Shown here: positions 43,451 through 52,677 of the stretch, in pieces | How positions within the stretch are numbered: the first letter of the stretch is position 1 | Layout: every line of letters begins with the position of its first letter | Assembly: GCF_013141715.1 (NCBI RefSeq) | Contig: NZ_WHOA01000037.1 | Location: 45,322 to 109,321, forward strand | Source of the DNA: Paenibacillus phytorum | Lineage (GTDB): Bacteria > Bacillota > Bacilli > Paenibacillales > NBRC-103111 | Length of the DNA: 64,000 bases | Direction of reading: 5' to 3' | Notes under the pieces: model-generated | Seen by the model: only the letters and a program-made list of their open reading frames with translations | What the model was told of the DNA's origin: nothing | The model's database searches: none | Made by a program: the position numbers and the translations under genes

Positions 43451-44500
43451 TTAATTAATCTCTTCAATAGTTATTGATTTACTGGTCGCAACTGCAATAC
43501 AACGAAACTCATATTGTCCTTCAAATATTTCCAACTTTGTAAGGTCATCTTGTTTATAATACCTGCAAGCGCAATAAAAATGATATAGAATTCCATTCCA
43601 ATAGATGACATTAGACTTATGGGCATGGATTTCGTCAAGTTCCCCTTGTTCCCCATATGGAATTAAAGGATGTTCTCCATAGCTCCAAACCGTTAAATCG
43701 TCGGATACCGCCAGAGCACCCTGTGCATGATCACCATCGAAACCAAATGCGAAATTTACCCACTGATGACCATCATGTTTAATACACGGATCACTGAAAA
43801 ATCGACTGAAAAAGGCCCCTTCCTTTACCTCAAGTACGGGGTTCTTCTCATAACGTTCCCAATGGATTAAATCGCTCGAGAAGGCGAGTCCCGTCTCTTC
43901 TTTCCATGGCCACTTCTCATCTCTCTTCGCATTGTAGAACATCCAATACCTCTCTTCATGCTCGATGACACAACTTTTATATAACCCTGCCTTTTCCCAA
44001 TCCGCTCCATCTTTATGTGTAAAGACAGGCTGATCCAGCCTATGCCATTCCAGTAAGTTCTCATCCTCTGTCCATGCCAATCCCATCACGGCTCCACCTG
44101 CTTCATAGCCCTTATCCGGATAGGAGTGGTATATCATCCAATAGCGATTATCTAACTTTTTGAGTCGTGGCAGGTCGTACAAGTCATTTGATTCCAGCAG
44201 CATCCAAGATCCCGCAGCACCCACATGATCCCATCTTTCATCCGTTTTCAATCGCGGGAGGATAATCGCCTTATGCTCCCATTCCATTAAATTGGAGCTT
44301 GTTGCTAGTGCTGTCTGATAGCCAATTCCGTCATATCCGACGTACATCATATAGAAACAATCCTGATGGGCAAAAACAAAGGGACAATCGACGGCTTGCG
44401 AATCAAAATTGCCTTCCACTCCGGATCCTTGCAGCACCGGACGGCCGAGCTTATAGGGTGTATGCAGCTGAGTAAACTGTTCCATTTCAATTTTCGACAT
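43451..44500 (-). CDS. Five-bladed beta-propeller glycosidase (GH43/GH130-like)
   Basis: About 349 residues, cytoplasmic (no signal peptide). Repeated blades with YMMYVGYDG, YWMIYHSYPD, YWMFYNAKRD and WVNFAFGFDG are seen. Candidate acidic active-site residues lie in DSQAVDCPFVF (about 30), WEKAGLYKSCV and FFSDPCIKHD. This is the pattern of GH43/GH32/GH130-type propellers; the exact family is not fixed. Two adjacent ATG codons (44503, 44500) follow AGGTGG, the second having the better spacing. Part of locus B; probably removes side sugars or cleaves imported oligosaccharides. Confidence 0.8.
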   Translation of the reverse strand: MSKIEMEQFTQLHTPYKLGRPVLQGSGVEGNFDSQAVDCPFVFAHQDCFYMMYVGYDGIGYQTALATSSNLMEWEHKAIILPRLKTDERWDHVGAAGSWMLLESNDLYDLPRLKKLDNRYWMIYHSYPDKGYEAGGAVMGLAWTEDENLLEWHRLDQPVFTHKDGADWEKAGLYKSCVIEHEERYWMFYNAKRDEKWPWKEETGLAFSSDLIHWERYEKNPVLEVKEGAFFSRFFSDPCIKHDGHQWVNFAFGFDGDHAQGALAVSDDLTVWSYGEHPLIPYGEQGELDEIHAHKSNVIYWNGILYHFYCACRYYKQDDLTKLEIFEGQYEFRCIAVATSKSITIEEIN

Positions 44501-44532
44501 CATGAACCACCTGGCTTTCGTATTTTGTAAAA

Positions 44533-44561
44533 ACACCTGCCCCCATTGAGGGAGCAAGTGT
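44533..44561 (-). terminator. Terminator after the modular glycoside hydrolase gene
   Basis: ACACCTGCCCCC and GGAGCAAGTGT form a G-U-containing stem; a TTTTTAC run follows on the minus strand, just past the stop at 44579. It would reduce but need not abolish transcription into the propeller glycosidase gene. Confidence 0.65.
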
Positions 44562-44578
44562 TCATGAAATCTTTGTTA

Positions 44579-47500
44579 TCACTTCAAATCATTGACAAAC
44601 TTCAACAAGTAATTTGCAGCTTCTTCGGAAATTTTCTTGCCTTTCTGCGCATGAACTTCGTTGATGAAGGCGTCAAACTGTCCATGCCGGAGCTTAGTTT
44701 CAATCGAGTTAACAATACCTTGGCTGCCATTGCCGGTGATCCAAGCTTCGATGAGCCGGATCATGCTATCCACTGTTACCTTGACGGTAATGGTGGTTGC
44801 CGCCGTTCCGGAATTGCCGGCAGCATCGGTAGCATATGCCGAAACAATATTGTCGCCCACGTTCAACAGATAGGCCGGGTTGCTCAGCAAAGGAGCCGTG
44901 CATGAGCTGTAGACGACGCCGGATACGGTATCCGTGGCAGAGCAGGTAACCGTTACCGTCTGATCGACGGTATACGTCCCCCCTCCGCTGATTTGAACAG
45001 TCGGCGGGGTCTGATCGATCGCGAAGGATATCGTTTGCGACTGTTCCTTATTTCCCATCTGATCGACCGATCGGAACGAAAGCGTGTGGACTCCATCTTC
45101 TTTAAAAACAAGCGCGGTCTGATATTTTGTCCAAGTGGTTCCTCCATCCAGACTGTATACAGTTTCCGTAACACTGGACTTGTCATCCGTAGCGATCAGA
45201 TTTATTTTGACATCGGTGACGTACCAACCGTTCTGCTTCGTCCCTTCCAATTCGGCGACGGTAACCGGAGGTGTTTCATCCGTTATGATCCACTGCACGG
45301 TTCTGAATTTTTTGGGATCTTTGGTTTCCCCAATGCCTGAGCCCCACTCGATATACCCTTTGCGACCGGTACCGTCGTTATCATTGACAAGCAGCGAGAA
45401 GCTGATGGCGCCATTTGTTTCTGGTTTGATCGGCGCAAGCTCAGACCATGGAAGCGCGAGCTCATACACCGTAAGCTTCTGATCTTCATTTCTTGATACC
45501 TGCAAGGAACCGTTCGTTACAAGCTCCCTAACGCTGGTATTAGGTGATAACCAACGATAGATTTGCGGCCCCAGAGGCGTCTGGGAAAGGCCGAACTCAT
45601 AGGAAGCCAGATTTTCACCAGGAGTACCCGCCATGGCAGCAAATTGGAGACTGTCATTTTTCCAAATCTCAGCTCCGCTTACAGTCGTGTAATGAACATT
45701 GTCTTTGATCGTCGCAGTCAGATAGAAATGATCCTGATCCCAGTTCACCCAGACGCTGCCGTCCAAATCCGAAGCACCCGTATAGTTTTGCATTTTTACC
45801 GTCCCTTGCGACAAAAGCGCAACCGGCGGCGACGCTACGATCGCAGGGTCAGCTGAGCCGTCAATCTGTACCGTTCCAGGAAGGATCGGATTGAAATCCA
45901 GCTTCCCTCCATAAACGAAAGATTGTTTTCCGTCAAATTGGACGGTCACTTGCGCTTGATTGCTGACACCGTAATTAAAACCGCTCAGCGGAATATCAAA
46001 CGACTTAGTCGTGTCCGGAGGAATCACAGAGGTCAAATCTTGTATGCCTGACTGGGTACCGAACTGCCAATTCGCTTTCCTGACGGTTAGAGCCAGCTGC
46101 TTGGAATTGTTCTGGATTTGTATGTGCAATGCTTCTGCTTTCGTAGCCACGTCGGTAATAACTGGAATGATGCGTGCATGATAAGATGGAAGCGTCTGAA
46201 CCTCATGTTTAAGCCTTCCAATCAAGTTTCCGTTCACAGTCAAATCACCTGTGACATAACGAATACCTTCCTGGTCCAATCCTGGTAGGGCGAACGGCTG
46301 AGACGTATTCTGACCGGCTCCCGCGTTCAAAGAATATGTCGATCCTTCCACCGTGAAGGAAGCAGCGAGAGGCGATGCAGATGAATTCTTTGCTTCCACC
46401 GTTAGCGCAACAGGCTCGCCAGTTACAGCCTCGTCACCAGTCACGGCGAACGTCGAATCAACCGTGATTCCGTTAATTTCGCTTTGGATGTAAATAGGCT
46501 CCGCAGTTAGTGTCATATACACCTTGCCATTAAGCGGCGTAAAGGTTTCCGTGTTCCCCATAATATCCGTGACCTTAATCGGCGAATCCGTTTGAATCGC
46601 TGCCTGTACGGGGGTATTGGCCCAGACAACTCTTAGCTTCTGGCCGTTTTTATCAAATCGATAACTGGTAATGCCCGTGCCAACAGCTTCCTGTTCAACG
46701 AATGTTGCGCCAAGCAATTCTCGTGTCATCGCCCCATAAGCCGCGTAAGCGGGTTTCGGTGTGAACTGGCCTTTGGGATCTTCCTGATGCCGGATGAGCC
46801 CGAAATTATCTTCGCCATAGTCGGCTTGCATGCCATCATTCATCAAATCATACCAGAATATTTTCTCGACACCGGCGCTCAGCGCTTGCACATAAGCACG
46901 CACCAAATAATCCGCTTGCGTTTTTTCGACTACGCCCGTGGCGCCAATATTGGTCTTCCAGCCGATTTCCGTAATCCATATCGGTTTGTCCTGACCTTGG
47001 TTATAAGTTCGGATCAAGCTTTTCGCAGCGAGGATATCTTGCAGCATGCCATCCGACGTTCGATTGTACGGATGGATGGAAACCACGTCCATGTATTGAA
47101 GTCCGCCAAGCTTAAACACTTCCTCCATCCATTTTATATCTACATTCGATGCCATTCCGACAACCGTGACATCCGGTCTGGCGGCTTTCACCGTCTCGTA
47201 GGTCTTCTTCAGCAGCTTAAAATAATAGTCCGGACGTGAGTCAGCGGGGCCGTTCCCTCGGTCACCGAACCCTCCGTTAAACTCATTATAGACTTCCACC
47301 CATTCCATCTGATTGCCGTATAAATCCAGCAAAGCCTTGCCATAATTGGCAAAACCCTGACGGCCTTCGTCCGAATAAGGCGTACTGTCCTGATCGTAAA
47401 ACGGATTGGTAAAGTCGAAGGTGATGAACGGCTTCAATCCGTCCTGCTGCGTTTTCCGCATAAAGGCATCGCGGCCTGGCGGCTTCTGGTATTTCCCTTT

Positions 47501-49057
47501 TTCGTTTTCGACATCTACCCAAGTGATTTCGTCACGGAAATTTTTGGATCCGGCACGCTTTAACAGCGTACTTAACTCAGGCGTCCATCCGGTGCTTGTT
47601 CTTGCAAGGTGAGTGGACACTCCGAACGGAGAGTTGTTCGCCAGAGTAGGATCATCCTCTGCTAAGCGGGCAAACGAAATTTCTGCACGCTTGATCGTTT
47701 GACCATCTTTCTCAGCAGCAAGCGAAAGCTTATAATAACCAAGCTGCTGAATAGGAATCGTCAAATTCAATTGCCTATCCTGCACCCCCTCACTGCCTGC
47801 CAATACTTGATGATCCAGGTGGTCATATACGCTCCAGCTTACAGTATCACCCCTTGTTACAAGAGGAAAAGCTGCAGATTCGTTCGCCAGAAAGACATTC
47901 CCCATTCGGGACTGCTCGATGGATAAATCCGGGAAGGTGGATGTCGTCACGATATTGTCCAAGCGAATGTCTCCGCTCGTTTTGCCCCCGATCAAGCCAG
48001 ACTTCTCAACGATAAACCCGATGCCTTGGGCGGGACCATGCCAAACCCCGTCGTTTGCCCCGTTATAATGAAGATAACTCGTTCCCTCGGTAAACTTGAA
48101 TACCTCGATTTTCTGCCAATTGCCGTTCGGCGTTACAGCCACTTTCTGCTGATGCACCTGCCCGGTCGAATCCTTCAACACAACTAGGATGGCTGCAGCA
48201 TCCGTTGTTTTCACCCAAAATCCAAGCTTCTTTATCTCTCGAGGAGAAAAATATCTTCCCAGTGAAACACTTTTTCCTGTACCACTAAAATCCCCGCTCA
48301 ACTTACCCGAAAAGCTTCCCTCCTTAAACATGGACGAATCTCGGACATATTGTCCTTTAGCTCCTGCTCCCAAGGTTAGTTTCCAAATGTCAAAGGCGTT
48401 CTCGAAGTTGCCGATCGGTGAGTCCCATAGAGGCTCTTGCTGCGGAACCGTCGCGGATACATCATCAAACCACACGTTCCCGCTTGTTTTCCCACCGCTC
48501 AAACCAGATTTCTCTAACAAAAGTCCGATCCCTTGGGCTGCTCCATGCCACACCCCATCGTTGGCCCCGCCGAAATGAAGATAGCTTGTGCCCCCGTTAA
48601 ATTTGGTGATCTCGATCTTCTGCCAATTCGCATTTGACGCTACTGCGAGCTTCTGCTGATGCACCTGCCCGGTCGAATCCGTCACCCGAAGTACGATCGC
48701 AGCGGCGTCAACTGTTTTGAACCAAAATTCAAGTTTCTGTATATCCATAGGAATAAAATTTTTACTCACCGAGACATATTTGCCGCCGGTGCTAAAATCC
48801 CCGCGCAGCTTACCCGAATAGGTCCCCGACCTAAATACGGACGTATCCCGTACATATTCCCCTTTCGCTCCGGGAAACTCGGTTCCCAAGTAAAAATTCC
48901 AAAGTTCTTCATCGCTTTCAAATTCGCCAATCGTTGCATTTTGTAACGTGTCTGCCGCATAAACGGTCGTGTTGTCTAATGATCGTAGTCCAAACAAAGG
49001 TGAGGTAAACAATAACGAAATCAGCATAAGGCTTAACATCCATTTTTTCATCACCAA
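44579..49057 (-). CDS. Secreted modular clan-A glycoside hydrolase (1492 residues)
   Basis: Domain order: signal peptide (1-35); two tandem carbohydrate-binding-like repeats (about 40-205 and 210-375), each with GKLRGDFS/GKLSGDFS and NDGVWHG(A/P)AQGIG; a beta domain; a TIM barrel (about 475-790) with acid/base Glu592 (WVEVYNEFNG) and nucleophile Glu697 (WITEIGW); beta-sandwiches; a CBM9-like domain (about 1075-1270, from VQIDGSADPAI); an OmpL47-like repeat; a second Ig-like repeat; and a C-terminal FIMAH-type helical domain (about 1420-1492). The barrel is related to the two hydrolases at 26-30 kb (STHLART against QTHAART). Start codon is TTG, GTG or ATG within 49057-49051. A perfect cre site precedes it. 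Substrate unknown. Confidence 0.88.
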   Translation of the reverse strand: MVMKKWMLSLMLISLLFTSPLFGLRSLDNTTVYAADTLQNATIGEFESDEELWNFYLGTEFPGAKGEYVRDTSVFRSGTYSGKLRGDFSTGGKYVSVSKNFIPMDIQKLEFWFKTVDAAAIVLRVTDSTGQVHQQKLAVASNANWQKIEITKFNGGTSYLHFGGANDGVWHGAAQGIGLLLEKSGLSGGKTSGNVWFDDVSATVPQQEPLWDSPIGNFENAFDIWKLTLGAGAKGQYVRDSSMFKEGSFSGKLSGDFSGTGKSVSLGRYFSPREIKKLGFWVKTTDAAAILVVLKDSTGQVHQQKVAVTPNGNWQKIEVFKFTEGTSYLHYNGANDGVWHGPAQGIGFIVEKSGLIGGKTSGDIRLDNIVTTSTFPDLSIEQSRMGNVFLANESAAFPLVTRGDTVSWSVYDHLDHQVLAGSEGVQDRQLNLTIPIQQLGYYKLSLAAEKDGQTIKRAEISFARLAEDDPTLANNSPFGVSTHLARTSTGWTPELSTLLKRAGSKNFRDEITWVDVENEKGKYQKPPGRDAFMRKTQQDGLKPFITFDFTNPFYDQDSTPYSDEGRQGFANYGKALLDLYGNQMEWVEVYNEFNGGFGDRGNGPADSRPDYYFKLLKKTYETVKAARPDVTVVGMASNVDIKWMEEVFKLGGLQYMDVVSIHPYNRTSDGMLQDILAAKSLIRTYNQGQDKPIWITEIGWKTNIGATGVVEKTQADYLVRAYVQALSAGVEKIFWYDLMNDGMQADYGEDNFGLIRHQEDPKGQFTPKPAYAAYGAMTRELLGATFVEQEAVGTGITSYRFDKNGQKLRVVWANTPVQAAIQTDSPIKVTDIMGNTETFTPLNGKVYMTLTAEPIYIQSEINGITVDSTFAVTGDEAVTGEPVALTVEAKNSSASPLAASFTVEGSTYSLNAGAGQNTSQPFALPGLDQEGIRYVTGDLTVNGNLIGRLKHEVQTLPSYHARIIPVITDVATKAEALHIQIQNNSKQLALTVRKANWQFGTQSGIQDLTSVIPPDTTKSFDIPLSGFNYGVSNQAQVTVQFDGKQSFVYGGKLDFNPILPGTVQIDGSADPAIVASPPVALLSQGTVKMQNYTGASDLDGSVWVNWDQDHFYLTATIKDNVHYTTVSGAEIWKNDSLQFAAMAGTPGENLASYEFGLSQTPLGPQIYRWLSPNTSVRELVTNGSLQVSRNEDQKLTVYELALPWSELAPIKPETNGAISFSLLVNDNDGTGRKGYIEWGSGIGETKDPKKFRTVQWIITDETPPVTVAELEGTKQNGWYVTDVKINLIATDDKSSVTETVYSLDGGTTWTKYQTALVFKEDGVHTLSFRSVDQMGNKEQSQTISFAIDQTPPTVQISGGGTYTVDQTVTVTCSATDTVSGVVYSSCTAPLLSNPAYLLNVGDNIVSAYATDAAGNSGTAATTITVKVTVDSMIRLIEAWITGNGSQGIVNSIETKLRHGQFDAFINEVHAQKGKKISEEAANYLLKFVNDLK

Positions 49058-49080
49058 GTAAACTCACTCCCTCTCATTTT

Positions 49081-49094
49081 TGAAAGCGTTTTCA
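49081..49094. promoter_or_regulatory. Catabolite-responsive element (cre, CcpA site)
   Basis: TGAAAGCGTTTTCA matches the 14-bp cre consensus TGWAARCGYTWNCW on both strands. It lies 24 bases upstream of the modular hydrolase start and after the PL22-like gene, so it implies CcpA control of at least the hydrolase. Confidence 0.75.
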
Positions 49095-49162
49095 TTAATA
49101 AGCTAACACGGGCAGCCAAACTATGCTTGCTCATTTCCATCCCTTCGCGAATCCTCACCTCG

Positions 49163-50257
49163 CTACAACCGGTCGCCAATATCCATAATCCCAACATGCA
49201 GCCGATCATGCTCATCCGAAAATGTGAAGATGACCTTGCGGCTGTCCGGACTAAACGATGGATGCGGGTGCCCTGGATGCATCCCACGGCATGGCAGTTC
49301 ACACAGCAGCTCGGATTGTTTCGTAGCCGTGTTAATCAGCACGATTTTGGAAATGCCCGGCTCCTGCGTATCCGCCGCTGCATACTTGCCGTCAGGACTG
49401 ATGCCGACATGCCAGTACCTGTAGTCGCCGTTAATGAACTCGTAACCTTCGCCCCGGCGATCCACGAAATAGACGCCTGTCGGTTTATCCGGACTATGCG
49501 GATATTTTACGAAATATAGCCCACTGCCATCGAACGCCCATATTTCGTGCCCAACATATTCGACTGGCTGTCCGCTCTCCGCCCTCTTCTGCGCAAACAG
49601 GTTGCGCATGTCCCCGGTTCGCGCATTGACTGTCCAGAGCCGATCCGGAATTTGCTCTGTCGCGCCTTCGTGCGAAAAGAACAGTTGATTCGGATCGACC
49701 GGATTAATCATGGCATGATTCGCTACCGGAAAAGGTTCCTCGAATTGAGGACGGGCAGCTTCTCGTACCTCTCCGCTCTCTGTATGAACCGTGCCGATCA
49801 CCCAATCGGCTTCCCGAGATGCAGCATCCTCGGAGCGAACAAGCTGCTCTTTCCAGTAGACACCAAGCACCTTGCCATCATTCGTCACCGATAATGGCCC
49901 AAAGAACGTACAGCGCTCTTCCAACATGCAAATCGTACGCCGTTCCCCGCTCCACGCATCAATTGCGTATAACTCATTCTTGCGGAGCAGATATAAAATA
50001 TCATCGCATGAGACAACCCCGCTCCCCCAAGTCAGGCCTTCCTCCAGCCCTTGCACATCCCCCGTTTCCGTATCGAAACGCACGATGTTACCATTCCAAG
50101 TCTCCCGGTCCATATCCGTGTATACAATCACATGTCGGCTGTCCGACAGCCACGACATCGCCGTATAGTAGTGATGTCCCGTATCGCCTGCTTCGGACCC
50201 AATGGCCAGGATCGGCAGCCCCGTGATTGTATCTGTAAATGATGTATGTTTGAGCAT
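49163..50257 (-). CDS. Oligogalacturonate lyase-like protein (PL22, seven-bladed propeller)
   Basis: A 364-residue cytoplasmic TolB-like propeller. The metal-binding and catalytic histidines of the PL22 family appear to be present: NHAMINPVDPNQLFFSHEG (about 195-213), VGHEIWAFDGSGLYFVK (about 245), YRYWHVGISPDG (about 285) and HPHPSFSPDSRKVIF near residue 335. PL22 enzymes split unsaturated or saturated digalacturonate to 5-keto-4-deoxyuronate in the cell. GGGAGG precedes the ATG at 50257; the longer frame is not favoured. The gene follows the AraC regulator by 23 bases. Clear family likeness but substrate proof is lacking, since PL22 relatives include non-pectic enzymes. Confidence 0.82.
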   Translation of the reverse strand: MLKHTSFTDTITGLPILAIGSEAGDTGHHYYTAMSWLSDSRHVIVYTDMDRETWNGNIVRFDTETGDVQGLEEGLTWGSGVVSCDDILYLLRKNELYAIDAWSGERRTICMLEERCTFFGPLSVTNDGKVLGVYWKEQLVRSEDAASREADWVIGTVHTESGEVREAARPQFEEPFPVANHAMINPVDPNQLFFSHEGATEQIPDRLWTVNARTGDMRNLFAQKRAESGQPVEYVGHEIWAFDGSGLYFVKYPHSPDKPTGVYFVDRRGEGYEFINGDYRYWHVGISPDGKYAAADTQEPGISKIVLINTATKQSELLCELPCRGMHPGHPHPSFSPDSRKVIFTFSDEHDRLHVGIMDIGDRL

Positions 50258-50280
50258 CGTTCTTACCTCCCATTGCATTC

Positions 50281-52638
50281 TTATTCGGCTTCGCCGGCAT
50301 CGTTGGCACCGACTTCTCCATTTTGCGACGCTTGCTCACGTTCTCGATATTCGCCTGGCGTAAACCCCGTGCTTTTCTTGAAAATTCGCACGAAGCTGTT
50401 GACGTTGGTGTAGCCCACCGCTCCGGAAACATCGCGGATCAGCATCTCGGTACCAGCGAGCAGTTCCTTCGCTTTCCTCATACGAATATCCATCAAATAA
50501 TCAATGAAATTTCTTTCCGTGTGCTCCTTGAATATGCGGCTCACATGCGACACGCTCAGTTTGAACTCGCTTGCCAAATAATTTAATGATAAATCGCTGT
50601 GCATATAGTGCGCATCGATAAAAGCGGTGATCCGCTCAACAACGTCGTTTCGCTCTCGATTGCTGCGTCTCTCCTCGATTTGCCCTGCATATCGAGCAAG
50701 CTGCTCAATGACGTAATCCGACAACTCATGGATGCTTTCGTATTGGCTCAGCAGATCGAATAGCCGATGTGAAGGCGCCTCTTCGAGCAGCGCCGGATCG
50801 ATCTCGCCTACAACTTTGGCTGCCTTCATCATGAAATGTACAACCAGTTGCCGAATCATATCAGGCGCAGCACCACTGCCAGCCATCTCACCGAACCACC
50901 GCTCCGTCTGCTTCGCCATTTTCTCACTATCTGTCAGGCGCAGCGAGTCAACAATCCCATCCGTCATGCCAAGCAACCGCATAAACTCTCCGCTTGCCGG
51001 CTCACGAATATCTTCGCTGGAAATGATCGCATTGCCTCCGAGAATCATCTTGTACGACAGCGCCGACATTGCGTCATGGTAAGATTGCTGGAGCATGCCC
51101 AAATCTTGCGTCAAGCGGCCCAACCCAATCGAAATCGTCTGTTTGAACTGTTCTTCCACGTAGCTCTTGATCAACTCAGCCACCGCCAGCGTCCGCAGTA
51201 AATTAGCTTCCCCGTCCGCTTCGTCAAAGCTGATTATAATAACCACCATGCCATCCCTTGCTTCAATGGCAACCCCTCGATACTCACTGTTGATCATCTC
51301 CTCCGCCACATTGCAGAGCGCATAACTATATAGTTGCAGATCCTGTGGAGTCGCAATCACCGATTTACGATCAAACTCGACAGTCATTACCATATACTGC
51401 TGCACATGCAGGGGATATCCGATCGCTTCAAGGCTGGGAAGCAGCTCCGATGGATTTTGGCGTGCGCCGATTAGAGCATCCATCACAAGCCGCCATTTAA
51501 TAACCGGCTGTGTTTCCCGCATTTGTCTATGCATGCGATTGCTGTCGGCCAAGATGTACGACAAGGATAATTCAATTCCGCTGAACTCATCCTCTGCCGA
51601 ATACTCATCTTGTCTTTCGAAGCGGCCATACGCCTGCAGCTGCTTCGTCACATTCGTCAGAACCCGATTCACCGGCCGAAACATCCAGCTGTTGAGCACC
51701 ACCGACATGCCTCCGGCTAGAAGCAATAAGAGAATAGAAATGCCAAACAATGTATTTCGTACCTGTACCAGCGGCTTGCTAAGCTCAGCATCGGATACAA
51801 CACTAATAATTTCCCAACCCGTATAGGGGCTTTTCATATAGAAGACAGTTCGGTTAATCCCATTAATTTTCGTACGGAACATGCCTTCTTCCCGCTTGTT
51901 CATTTCTTGTGACCAGAGGAGTTCGCCTGCCTTCGCGCCGATCAAAGATTTATCAGCATGACTGAGGATCGTTCCCTCCGCATCTGCCAGAAACAAGTAG
52001 CCGAATGAAGGATCTATTGCATTATTAATTAAATTGTAAATGGATCGCTCATCCACATTGAAAGCTACGGCACCTTTGCGGTATCCATCCCCATGTGTAA
52101 GCGGATAGGAGCGAATCAGCGTCATCACATTTTGCCGTATGTTACCTGCCTCATCAAGGGAAAGCTTACGCGTACCGACCCACTGATAAAAGCCTTTATA
52201 GCGTTCGAACGCATTAATCCACTGATAATCAGTGCCCGGCTCCGCCGTCTGAAATGGATTGGTCTGCGACCAACGCTTTTTGGCATAGGAATACAGATCA
52301 ATTGAAAAGATGGTATCATTGCTCAGCAGCATATCCCCAATTCGCGTATTGATATTAATTGTGTCCTGCTGATCGGCAGCATCATCCTCCATGAACATCC
52401 TCATATCACGGCTGCGTAGAAATTGCATCGCTTCAGCGTCGACCGCTTTCAGCACCAGCAGCAGCTTGCTGTTTACCTCGTGGAGCAGCGACATGTTCGT
52501 TTGCTCGACTTCTGCCTCAAGATGATTGGTCGTGATGAAATAGGACAGGCCTGCTGTCGAAACAATACATAGGCTCAAAAAAAGCAAAATAATCGACATC
52601 GTACGCTTCGAACGGCTTCTCTTTGATCGCCAAAACAT
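50281..52638 (-). CDS. Membrane AraC-family regulator with extracytoplasmic Cache sensor
   Basis: About 785 residues: helix 1 (about 10-32), an extracytoplasmic Cache-like sensor (about 35-285), helix 2 (about 290-312), a HAMP-like segment, a central domain and an AraC double HTH at the C-terminus (DLSLNYLASEFKLSVSHVSR, then IRDVSGAVGYTNVNSFVRIF and TGFTPGEYR). This is the YesS/YtdP-type one-component layout, in which outside sensing is passed to a DNA-binding domain. GAGGGGG precedes the ATG at 52638. It lies between the transporter and the enzyme genes of locus B. Confidence 0.9.
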   Translation of the reverse strand: MFWRSKRSRSKRTMSIILLFLSLCIVSTAGLSYFITTNHLEAEVEQTNMSLLHEVNSKLLLVLKAVDAEAMQFLRSRDMRMFMEDDAADQQDTININTRIGDMLLSNDTIFSIDLYSYAKKRWSQTNPFQTAEPGTDYQWINAFERYKGFYQWVGTRKLSLDEAGNIRQNVMTLIRSYPLTHGDGYRKGAVAFNVDERSIYNLINNAIDPSFGYLFLADAEGTILSHADKSLIGAKAGELLWSQEMNKREEGMFRTKINGINRTVFYMKSPYTGWEIISVVSDAELSKPLVQVRNTLFGISILLLLLAGGMSVVLNSWMFRPVNRVLTNVTKQLQAYGRFERQDEYSAEDEFSGIELSLSYILADSNRMHRQMRETQPVIKWRLVMDALIGARQNPSELLPSLEAIGYPLHVQQYMVMTVEFDRKSVIATPQDLQLYSYALCNVAEEMINSEYRGVAIEARDGMVVIIISFDEADGEANLLRTLAVAELIKSYVEEQFKQTISIGLGRLTQDLGMLQQSYHDAMSALSYKMILGGNAIISSEDIREPASGEFMRLLGMTDGIVDSLRLTDSEKMAKQTERWFGEMAGSGAAPDMIRQLVVHFMMKAAKVVGEIDPALLEEAPSHRLFDLLSQYESIHELSDYVIEQLARYAGQIEERRSNRERNDVVERITAFIDAHYMHSDLSLNYLASEFKLSVSHVSRIFKEHTERNFIDYLMDIRMRKAKELLAGTEMLIRDVSGAVGYTNVNSFVRIFKKSTGFTPGEYREREQASQNGEVGANDAGEAE

Positions 52639-52677
52639 GCCTTTGCCCCCTCGAGTTCTTAATAGATCCACATCAAG

